Source: an uncultured Moraxellaceae bacterium (GTDB lineage: Bacteria > Pseudomonadota > Gammaproteobacteria > Pseudomonadales > Moraxellaceae). Taken from it: a DNA stretch of 64,000 nt. A program made the position numbers and the translations under genes. Shown here piece by piece: positions 34,567 through 41,611 of the stretch. Every line of letters begins with the position of its first letter. Position 1 is the first letter of the stretch. The stretch is from contig CAJXOR010000002.1 in NCBI GenBank assembly GCA_913057715.1, positions 1 through 64,000 on the forward strand, written 5' to 3'. A model generated the notes under the pieces. That model was not told the DNA's origin, ran no database searches, and saw only the letters and a program-made list of their open reading frames with translations.

Positions 34567-36081
34567 TTAACCTCTCATCCAGTCATGGTACTTTTTAGAT
34601 ACCTTAAGCGCCCAATCGGGCTTGTTTTTTTGCTGCCAATTGCCCGCGGTAGATTTGGCCGCCTCAGACCAAGTCGGGTAAGTGTGAATCGTACCCATGA
34701 TCTTTTTCAGGCCCAAGCCGTGTTTCATGGCGAGTACAAACTCAGCCAGCATCTCACCAGCTCTTGGCGCGATAATTAACGCGCCCAGTATCTGATCGGA
34801 ACCGGGCTTAGTGAGCACCTTGATAAACCCGGCTGTGCTCTGCTCACTCACCGCTCGATCCGATTGCGTCATATCAAAGCGAGTCACTTCAACCGAGATC
34901 TGCTGCTCAGCCGCCTCAAGCTCGCTTAAACCAACCCGGGCAATCTCAGGATCCATAAAGGTTGTCCAGGGGATCACCGAATAGTCCGCTTTAAACTTTT
35001 TGATCGCACCAAAGAGCCCGTTAACCGACGCGTACCAAGCTTCATGAGAAGCGGTGTGCGTAAATTGATAGGGCGCTATGATGTCACCTGCAGCAAAGAT
35101 GTTCGGGTAACGGGTACGCAAAAACTCATCAACTTCAAGCGGTTGATCGGTGTCGAAACCCAGCTCGCCCAGCCCTAGGTTCTTCAAGCGAGCCCGCCTA
35201 CCAACCGCCAGCAGCAACTCGTCGTACTCAACCGATTCTGATTCACGGCTCTTTAAATCGGCAAGTTTTTTTGCTCCGTGGAGTTGGCTGAGCTCAGTGT
35301 TTAGCAGTACCTTGACTCCCGCTTCGTTAAGAAGCTGCAAAGCAAACTCGCTGACCTCAGTGTCTTCTTTTCTAAGCAGGCGAGATCCACGCTCCATCAA
35401 AGTCACTTGTGAGCCAAGCCTGGCCATCGCTTGAGCCAGCTCACAGCTGATCGGACCCCCGCCAACAATTAGCAGGCGATCAGGCACCCGCTCAAGCTCA
35501 CCGAAGCGCTCCCACAGAGTTTCTGTGGTCAAGTAACCACTACCCTCTAACCCGCTAAATTCAGGCACTACTGGCGCAGCTCCAGTTGCCAGCACCACAC
35601 TTCTGGCACTGATCACACGGGTTTCACCGCTGTGCAGCGTCACTTCAGCTCGCCACGGATCAATCATGCGAGCAAACCCAGTGAGCACGTCAACCCCCAG
35701 CGACTCGTAGCGCGCAACCGAGTCGTGCGGCTCGATGGTGGTTACGCTTGCCTGCACTTGCTTAATCACCACACCAAAGTCGATCTCACCGCTCAGCTTC
35801 AAACCAATCCGGCTTGACTGCTCGGCATCAAAAGCTAACTTTGCGCAGTGGATCAGCGTCTTTGAGGGGACACAGCCCGTGTTTAAACAGTCGCCGCCCA
35901 TCTTAGTGGCTTCAACCAAGGTGACTTTAGCTCCGACCACCTGCGCGATATAGGCTGAAACCAACCCCGCTGACCCAGCTCCGATCACCAGCAGGTTAGT
36001 ATCAAACTTATGCGGCATAGCGTACGGTTTGTATACTGGATAGCGCAGATTGAGCCAGCTTTGTTTGATCCAGTGAATCAT
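34567..36081 (-). CDS. Pyridine nucleotide-disulfide oxidoreductase (mercuric reductase-like)
   Basis: A class I FAD/NAD(P) disulfide oxidoreductase related to mercuric reductase and dihydrolipoamide dehydrogenase. After a 20-residue leader come the FAD motif VIGAGSAGLVSA and the redox disulfide GGDCLNTGCVPSK (near residues 63-75). The NAD(P) motif LIVGGGPISCELAQA and FAAGDI follow. The C-terminal dimerisation domain has HTYPTWSEAAK where classical enzymes have HPTxSE. The N-terminal heavy-metal domain and terminal Cys pair of MerA are absent. It shares ATGA overlap with the TVP38 gene, a frequent partnership. It could reduce arsenic intermediates or thiols, but no substrate can be named. Confidence 0.9.
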   Translation of the reverse strand: MIHWIKQSWLNLRYPVYKPYAMPHKFDTNLLVIGAGSAGLVSAYIAQVVGAKVTLVEATKMGGDCLNTGCVPSKTLIHCAKLAFDAEQSSRIGLKLSGEIDFGVVIKQVQASVTTIEPHDSVARYESLGVDVLTGFARMIDPWRAEVTLHSGETRVISARSVVLATGAAPVVPEFSGLEGSGYLTTETLWERFGELERVPDRLLIVGGGPISCELAQAMARLGSQVTLMERGSRLLRKEDTEVSEFALQLLNEAGVKVLLNTELSQLHGAKKLADLKSRESESVEYDELLLAVGRRARLKNLGLGELGFDTDQPLEVDEFLRTRYPNIFAAGDIIAPYQFTHTASHEAWYASVNGLFGAIKKFKADYSVIPWTTFMDPEIARVGLSELEAAEQQISVEVTRFDMTQSDRAVSEQSTAGFIKVLTKPGSDQILGALIIAPRAGEMLAEFVLAMKHGLGLKKIMGTIHTYPTWSEAAKSTAGNWQQKNKPDWALKVSKKYHDWMRG

Positions 36082-36785
36082 GCGCTGGCCTCAGGTAGTT
36101 TGGAGAACCGTGCAAACAGCCATTTGATGAGCCATGGAAAGACCGCTAAAAGCACAAACGAGCCGAGTATCACCGGGGTGAAGATCCCGGAGACGCTCTC
36201 AAGCTGGGACAGCTGAGTGCCTGCGTTTACATACACCGCCGTCCCAGCGAGCATACCGACCAAGGAGACCCACGTGTAGCTCCACGCCTTGATCGGGGTT
36301 AATCCCATGAGTAAGTTGACCAGGAAAAATGGAAACACGGGCACCAATCTCACGGAAAACAGGTAAAACTTTCCATCCCGCTCGATCCCCTCGTTAAAGG
36401 TTTTCAAGCGATCAGAAAACCGGTCCTGTATCCAGTTTTTGAGCAAAAAGCGAGCCGTCAAAAAGGCCAGAAGTGCTCCCAAAGTTGAGGCAATTGACAC
36501 CAAGCCTAAGCCCCACCAAAAACCAAAGAGACCGCCCGCAAGCAAAGTCAGTACTGCCGCACCAGGGATCGACAGCGCAGCAACCAGCACATATAAGATA
36601 AAAAAACCGCCGCTAACCAGTAGTGGATGGTCCAGCCTAAGTGCATCAAAGCGGCCAAGCTGCCTTTGCATGTACTCAAGGCTTAAGTACTGAGTCAGAT
36701 CCAGTAACCACACAGCTGCCAAGATCGCCAAGATCGCGGCAACCAAGAACCCCTTGGTCAGGTAACGAGAAGTTGTTGAGTTCAA
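36078..36785 (-). CDS. TVP38/TMEM64 (VTT/DedA-like) membrane protein
   Basis: An integral membrane protein of the TVP38/TMEM64 family, distantly related to DedA and to lipid scramblases. Six or so hydrophobic segments are present. The family signature lies around GGLFGFWWGLGLVSIASTLGALLAFLTARFLL (split over residues 80-115) and VRLVPVFPFFLVNLLMG (near 150-165). Its start overlaps the arsS stop by four bases, and its stop overlaps the flavoprotein start by four bases, so it sits in the middle of a tightly coupled operon. Lipid or solute transport for arsenolipid or arsenosugar traffic is a plausible guess only. Confidence 0.9.
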   Translation of the reverse strand: MNSTTSRYLTKGFLVAAILAILAAVWLLDLTQYLSLEYMQRQLGRFDALRLDHPLLVSGGFFILYVLVAALSIPGAAVLTLLAGGLFGFWWGLGLVSIASTLGALLAFLTARFLLKNWIQDRFSDRLKTFNEGIERDGKFYLFSVRLVPVFPFFLVNLLMGLTPIKAWSYTWVSLVGMLAGTAVYVNAGTQLSQLESVSGIFTPVILGSFVLLAVFPWLIKWLFARFSKLPEASA

Positions 36786-37792
36786 GCTTCTTGCTCCGCA
36801 GATTCGGTAGATTCAGCGCCGGCTTCGGTATCACTGCTCAGTGATCCTCCGCAGCTTGAGCCTGCGCCAGCCGTGCAACCAAAACAGTGATCTGCCACTC
36901 GTATCGCACGCCCGTCTACCTCTGCGGTTAACAAATCAGTCAGGTGTTTGGGCGCGCTGCTTCCCGGCAAACCGATATCCAGCTGCTGATTGAAGTCACA
37001 GTCATACAGGTTTCCTAGCCAATCCACCGAGATGGTGGTTTTACACATGACATTTGGCAAGTTAGCGTCTGAGTGGTTAGCTTTGAGCAAGTCCATATAA
37101 CCGTGAAACTGACCCTTAGATATCAAAAAAGAACCGAAGCGCTTAATCGGCATGTTAGCCAGAGCAAATAGGGAGTTGAACTCAATCCCAAAGTGGGCTT
37201 TAAGCTCGCGCTTGTAGTCAGCCTCAAGCTGCTCTTGAGCTGGAGGCAAACTTGGACCTTGCGGGTTATAAACCAGATTGAGTTTGAGCGGACTACCGGG
37301 GTTACCGTAACCCAAAGAGCCCAGTTTTTGCAGCGCCCAGATACTCTTATCAAAGGTGCCGTTGCCTCGCTGGGCATCGACGTTATCAGCTGAGTAACAA
37401 GGCAGCGATGCCACGATCTGGACGCCCTGTTCAGCCAAAAACTCAGCCGTGCCCTCGTATCCCGGTTCACTTAAGATCGTAAGGTTACAGCGGTCGATGA
37501 CCTCTACCCCAAGTTTGCGTGCGCGCACCACCAAATCCCTAAAACCCGAGTGCATCTCAGGCGCGCCGCCGGTGATATCTAAAGTCTCGATCTTTTGTTT
37601 TTTAAGTACCTCAACCACCAGATCGATGTTTTCACTGCTCATCATCTCGGTGCGAGTCGGCCCTGCGTTTACGTGACAGTGCAGGCAGCTCTGATTACAC
37701 AGGTAACCGATGTTGAGCTGCAAGGTACTAAGCCGATCTCGGCGTATCGCGGGAAAGTCACTGATCTCAAGAAGCGGAAGCGTAGCGTGCAT
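36782..37792 (-). CDS. arsS: Arsenosugar biosynthesis radical SAM protein ArsS
   Basis: ArsS is a radical SAM enzyme that transfers the 5'-deoxyadenosyl group to dimethylarsenite, giving 5'-deoxy-5'-dimethylarsinoyl-adenosine, the precursor of arsenosugars. The [4Fe-4S] motif CNQSCLHC (Cys32, 36, 39) is preceded by LQLNIGYLCN and followed by HVNAGPTRTEMM. Then come LDITGGAPEMH, RCNLTIL, VASLPCYSADNVDAQRG and LNLVYNPQGPSLPP, all typical of TIGR04167/DUF3641 proteins. The Cys-rich C-terminus reads HCFGCTAGAGSSCGG, then a 25-residue acidic tail. All these cysteines are encoded as Cys, with no UGA. It is the first gene of the six-gene coupled run down to transferase 1. Confidence 0.95.
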   Translation of the reverse strand: MHATLPLLEISDFPAIRRDRLSTLQLNIGYLCNQSCLHCHVNAGPTRTEMMSSENIDLVVEVLKKQKIETLDITGGAPEMHSGFRDLVVRARKLGVEVIDRCNLTILSEPGYEGTAEFLAEQGVQIVASLPCYSADNVDAQRGNGTFDKSIWALQKLGSLGYGNPGSPLKLNLVYNPQGPSLPPAQEQLEADYKRELKAHFGIEFNSLFALANMPIKRFGSFLISKGQFHGYMDLLKANHSDANLPNVMCKTTISVDWLGNLYDCDFNQQLDIGLPGSSAPKHLTDLLTAEVDGRAIRVADHCFGCTAGAGSSCGGSLSSDTEAGAESTESAEQEA

Positions 37793-38078
37793 ATAGACGC
37801 TCTGGTTAGATTTGCGCCAATTATACCCACTGGTAATCTAATTGAGTATGGAGCGAACGTAGCTCACAGTTAACTGAACTTACGCCCCTTTTGAAGGGCG
37901 CTGTATCTGACTACCTCATCAACCCAAAAGCTGACGCTGACCCTAAAAGTTTTGATATAAACCTTGGATCAAGCCAAAGCTGATCTTATAGCTAGCTCAG
38001 TTATCACCAAAAAGCTCAAGAACAGCATCGGAGTTTGCCCTGTCGATGTTTACCCATTAGCAATCATCAAACACTCAG

Positions 38079-39305
38079 CTAAACCCCGCAGCTCCCCTTA
38101 TCGATAAATTGCCGGTCTATCCAATCCTTTAACCGCCACACCCACCGCCCACGAAAACTCACTGCCCCGAAACTAAAGATCGCCTCTCGCGCACCTAAAC
38201 TCAGCAAGTACAGTGAGTGCTTTTTAGGCTCATAGGCGATGGGCTCCTCAGAAGTTAAATTATGCGCCAGTGCGCGAGCAGCCCGCACCGCATGAACCCC
38301 GGAGCGCGCCATAGTAACATCTTGACGTGCGCAGACGTCTCCTGCCGCAAACACCTCAGGGTGCGATACCGAGCGGTGAAACTGATCCACCGCAACAAAC
38401 CCCTGATCAAGCGTGAGCCCACTTCCGCTTAACCAATCAGGCGGCGCAGCCCCAGAAGCACTTATCACCCAAGTATGTGTTATCCGCTCTGATCCCACCT
38501 TTAGCGTCACCAAATCAGCCAAATGCCTCCGATTGTCAACCTCTCTATAAGCCTCAGTCTCTCCGCCCTGATCACTTATGATTTGACCGCGCGCCTCGCC
38601 AACCGACTCAGCTTCTACAACTGCTCGGCCTTCATACACGACAACCCCAGACTGCTTGAGCGCCTGAGCAGCCAGCGTCTCTACCCGCTGGTGCTGGTCA
38701 CTCAGCAGCTCCGCACCGACCACCAAGTTGACCGGCTGATCGCCGCCCTGCTTCTTTAGTCTATGCTTTAGTGCTAAAGCCAGCTCAACCCCAGCCGCCC
38801 CGCCGCCTACCACAGTCACACTGCTTGCAGTCTGAGCTTGACTCAGATCACACAATACTGAAAAGCTCAGCGCGAGCGGCTTGACCGGCAACACACCCTC
38901 TGCGGCTGATCCGGTATCTAGGGAGCTGCAATTAACCAAATTTCCATCGGCATCAACCACTTTAGGCGCGCGAGTTTTCGAGCCCGTATCCAAACTGATC
39001 TGATCAAACTCTATGCGCTCACCGCTATCTAGCGTCACGATTTTTTGATCAACATCTAATGCTGCCGCACGTGCTTTGATGAACCGCACTACTGCCTGAG
39101 CACAGAGCTCGGCTAAGTCGATCCGGCACTCTTCAGGTTTGTAAAACCCGCTAACCATGCCAGGAAGCATACCTGAGTAGTACTGATAATCGCCCTCACT
39201 GATCAGGGTGACTGAGCCTGCTGGTTTATTGCCCTTGATCCACTCTCGAAGCACCACCACATGGGTGTGACCCCCGCCTATCAGCAGCGTTGTTTTCGGT
39301 GACAT
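38079..39305 (-). CDS. FAD-dependent oxidoreductase, SelD N-terminal-fusion type
   Basis: A single-chain FAD/NAD(P) oxidoreductase related to NDH-2 enzymes. It is of the type found fused to selenophosphate synthetase (SelD) in some species (TIGR03169) but standing alone here. It starts MSPKTTLLIGGGHTHVVVLREW, with the FAD-binding GGGHTH replacing the more usual GxGxxG. The family segment DYQYYSGMLPGMVSGFY is near residues 43-59, the NAD(P) motif VTVVGGGAAGVELALAL near 163 and VFAAGDVC near 333. ATG 39305 has GGAG upstream. The frame is open to 39359, which would enter the divergent promoter. It heads the minus-strand run, 286 bases upstream of arsS. Confidence 0.87.
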   Translation of the reverse strand: MSPKTTLLIGGGHTHVVVLREWIKGNKPAGSVTLISEGDYQYYSGMLPGMVSGFYKPEECRIDLAELCAQAVVRFIKARAAALDVDQKIVTLDSGERIEFDQISLDTGSKTRAPKVVDADGNLVNCSSLDTGSAAEGVLPVKPLALSFSVLCDLSQAQTASSVTVVGGGAAGVELALALKHRLKKQGGDQPVNLVVGAELLSDQHQRVETLAAQALKQSGVVVYEGRAVVEAESVGEARGQIISDQGGETEAYREVDNRRHLADLVTLKVGSERITHTWVISASGAAPPDWLSGSGLTLDQGFVAVDQFHRSVSHPEVFAAGDVCARQDVTMARSGVHAVRAARALAHNLTSEEPIAYEPKKHSLYLLSLGAREAIFSFGAVSFRGRWVWRLKDWIDRQFIDKGSCGV

Positions 39306-39382
39306 TTTACTTCTCCACCCTGAGTTGAAACTTACTGTGCTCGCTGACACTATACCCAATCAAACCAGATGGGTAGAGAAGC
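39306..39382. promoter_or_regulatory. Divergent intergenic region of the arsenosugar cluster
   Basis: 77 bases separate the divergent flavoprotein and phosphorylase starts and must carry both promoters. GGTAGAGAAGC precedes the phosphorylase ATG. I could not assign hexamers or an ArsR-type operator, and no arsR gene is in the window. Confidence 0.4.
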
Positions 39383-40234
39383 ATGATCGGAATCTTAGGC
39401 GGCAGCGGACTGTATGAGTTGCCCGGTATCGAGGATCTGCAAGCAGTCACAGTGGAGACGCCTTTTGGCGAGACCTCCGATCAGATCATGACCGGCAAGC
39501 TTGGCACTGCAAATGTCGCTTTTTTAGCGCGTCACCGCCGTGGTCACGGCCTGATCCCATCTGAGATCCCCTACCGCGCCAATATCTGGGCACTAAAGTC
39601 GCTGGGCGTGCGCTACTTGATCTCGGTCAGTGCAGTTGGCTCGCTCAGGGAAAACCTGCACCCTCAGCACATGGTACTTCCCGATCAGTATATCGACCTC
39701 ACCAAATCTCGCAGCAGCATGTTCTTTGGCGACGGCGCGGTGGCTCATGTGTCCATGGCTGATCCGGTGTGCACGAACTTAAGTTCCGTGATTGCACTGG
39801 CGGTGGAGCAGTTCAACGGGGAGCATGCCACCGATAGCGTCACCCTTCATAAAGGCGGAACTTACGTCTGTATCGAGGGACCGCAGTTCTCAAGCCGCGC
39901 GGAGTCACACTGGTATCGCTCTATGGGGGCAGACGTGATCGGTATGACCAACATGCCAGAGGCAAAACTGGCTATGGAAGCTCAGCTCGCCTACGCAAGC
40001 CTTGCGATGGTGACTGACTTTGACTGTTGGCACCCGGGCGAGGACGCTGTGACTGCCACCAGCGCGTTAGAGAACTTACTGGCAAACGCTGAGCGTGCCA
40101 AGACGATCCTTGCGCTTGCGGTGAAGCTCATCGATGCTCAAGCGCCAACCTCGGCCAGCCACCACAGCTTGGCTCGCGCACTGGTGGGAGATCCAGCGGA
40201 CTTAGCTGAGCACTTAAAAGTTTTTACTCGCTAA
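39383..40234 (+). CDS. mtnP: S-methyl-5'-thioadenosine phosphorylase (possible arsenosugar deadenylase)
   Basis: A trimeric purine nucleoside phosphorylase of the MTAP type, which splits 5'-substituted adenosines into adenine and a 5'-substituted ribose-1-phosphate. Visible are GILGGSGLY (phosphate loop, residues 3-11), RHRRGHGLIPSEIPYRANIWALK, SVSAVGSL, YVCIEGPQFSSRAES and MTNMPEAKLA. VTDFDCWH carries Asp212 and Asp214, the pair that selects the 6-amino group of adenine. Pseudomonas-type inosine-specific MTIP has other residues there. It is divergent from the arsenosugar run by 77 bases. No other methionine salvage genes are in the window, so removing adenine from the ArsS product is a sensible proposed role, alongside ordinary MTA recycling. 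Confidence 0.93.
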   Translation: MIGILGGSGLYELPGIEDLQAVTVETPFGETSDQIMTGKLGTANVAFLARHRRGHGLIPSEIPYRANIWALKSLGVRYLISVSAVGSLRENLHPQHMVLPDQYIDLTKSRSSMFFGDGAVAHVSMADPVCTNLSSVIALAVEQFNGEHATDSVTLHKGGTYVCIEGPQFSSRAESHWYRSMGADVIGMTNMPEAKLAMEAQLAYASLAMVTDFDCWHPGEDAVTATSALENLLANAERAKTILALAVKLIDAQAPTSASHHSLARALVGDPADLAEHLKVFTR

Positions 40235-40296
40235 AGTCTTTTGGCTCGCTAGAACCAAAAAACCCGGCTATGAGCAGAGTTTTAAAAGGTTAAGCT

Positions 40297-41517
40297 TCAG
40301 CAGAAGCTAAGTGGGCCATAACAGTTGTCAATTGGAATCTGACCTAAGTCAGGGTTGTTAACAATAGCGGTCGCAAATAAAGATGAAATTGCATTTACTT
40401 CAAGCGGTGAGGTGGTGAAGTTTGTTATTTCAACCCGAGGGACACGAATACTCCAGCCTCTTTGAGCTGGAGTCCAGGTAGTGGCACCGCTTGAACTTTC
40501 AGTCTGCCACTTAAGCCATTCTGAAGAATTATCAGGCGCATTTACCACTACATCATCAGCTCCGACAGTACCTCCAGCCTCCCTAGTAATCGTCTTATTA
40601 CCATTTGATTTGACGTTTACTTTGTTGTCGCCAAGGCTAGACAGGGAGAAATAAAAGCCTTTGGCAAAGTCACCGTTGTTCGCGATTTTTAAATTGTGAA
40701 TCAGCTTAAGACTAGTTATGAAATCAGCGTCAACGTTCACAAAGCCAAGAACATTGTTAACTTCTAAGGGTGCAAGTCTTAGCTCAGAAGCGCGAGAGCT
40801 GTATACGTTATCAAAGGTTGCGAGACTATCGTTATCATCATCGTCTCTACCCTGAATATCACCTGGACCCAAGTTAGTATCGGCAGTACCCACAACCAGT
40901 AACTCACCAATAACACCACTTAGACTGTTAATACCTGTGTGCTTACTTACATCCTCTTGCGGAACCCCGTCTACAGTTACTTCACTTGATACAGCATTTC
41001 CTTGTGCATCAACAGGCCGGGTTCCTATAGAAAGCACACCTCTTGTTTGCTCAGAACCAACTCGTAAACCAACCAACTTGCGGTTAACTAAGCTGTCTGG
41101 ATCGCTAAAAGCGAACTCAACATAGGGGTTTACTAGATTAAAGTCAGTAGCTGGTCCACCATCGTTAATCGGCCTACCGTTCGCATCCAGCGAACCCAGT
41201 CCCGCAAATCGCAAGTAATCAATATCAACATCACAGCCGTCTGCTCCGTTGATACCACCGCAACCTAACTGCAACTTACGTATGTTGGCGTTAAGATCCA
41301 GCTGCGCTTGTAGGCCAACCTTATAAAATCCAGTGTTTCCGTTAACGTTGCCTTGCTCACCCGGCATGATCGTAGACAAGTTGAGTAGCGCTTGGCCACT
41401 CTTCTCACTTAACTCAGCATCGTCTAGAGCGGTCATCGCAAAGCTGCTAGTAGCACAAAGGCTAAGGGCTGCGATACTGATCGTAAGCTTCGCAAGATTT
41501 AAGATCGGGTAACTCAT
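40297..41517 (-). CDS. Exported DUF6160/FilA-like protein A
   Basis: A 406-residue exported protein with a signal peptide (to SSFA, about residue 27). The mature N-terminus MTALDDAELSEKSGQALLNL carries a motif shared with the next three genes and with DUF6160 proteins such as Acinetobacter FilA. The rest is Asn/Asp/Gly-rich, with alternating hydrophobic residues suggesting beta structure, and ends in a Cys-containing tail (NCYGPLSFC). ATG 41517 follows GGAGG by seven bases. It is the last gene of a four-gene minus-strand operon. In Acinetobacter, related genes belong to a putative pilus system, but no chaperone, usher or pilus motor is seen here. The function is unknown. Confidence 0.8.
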   Translation of the reverse strand: MSYPILNLAKLTISIAALSLCATSSFAMTALDDAELSEKSGQALLNLSTIMPGEQGNVNGNTGFYKVGLQAQLDLNANIRKLQLGCGGINGADGCDVDIDYLRFAGLGSLDANGRPINDGGPATDFNLVNPYVEFAFSDPDSLVNRKLVGLRVGSEQTRGVLSIGTRPVDAQGNAVSSEVTVDGVPQEDVSKHTGINSLSGVIGELLVVGTADTNLGPGDIQGRDDDDNDSLATFDNVYSSRASELRLAPLEVNNVLGFVNVDADFITSLKLIHNLKIANNGDFAKGFYFSLSSLGDNKVNVKSNGNKTITREAGGTVGADDVVVNAPDNSSEWLKWQTESSSGATTWTPAQRGWSIRVPRVEITNFTTSPLEVNAISSLFATAIVNNPDLGQIPIDNCYGPLSFC

Positions 41518-41611
41518 ACATTTGCCTCCATGCAAATATCTATGTCTCAACATCTACAAGCCAACTCTGAGGCCGTAGCAACTAAACTGCAAGTCCTATC
41601 GGTTGTGAGAT

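Noticed and set aside
31131..37792. Selenocysteine in the rSAM/selenodomain-type proteins
   Set aside because: The C-terminal Cys motifs of ArsM and ArsS are all encoded by TGC/TGT. I saw no in-frame TGA with a hairpin after it.
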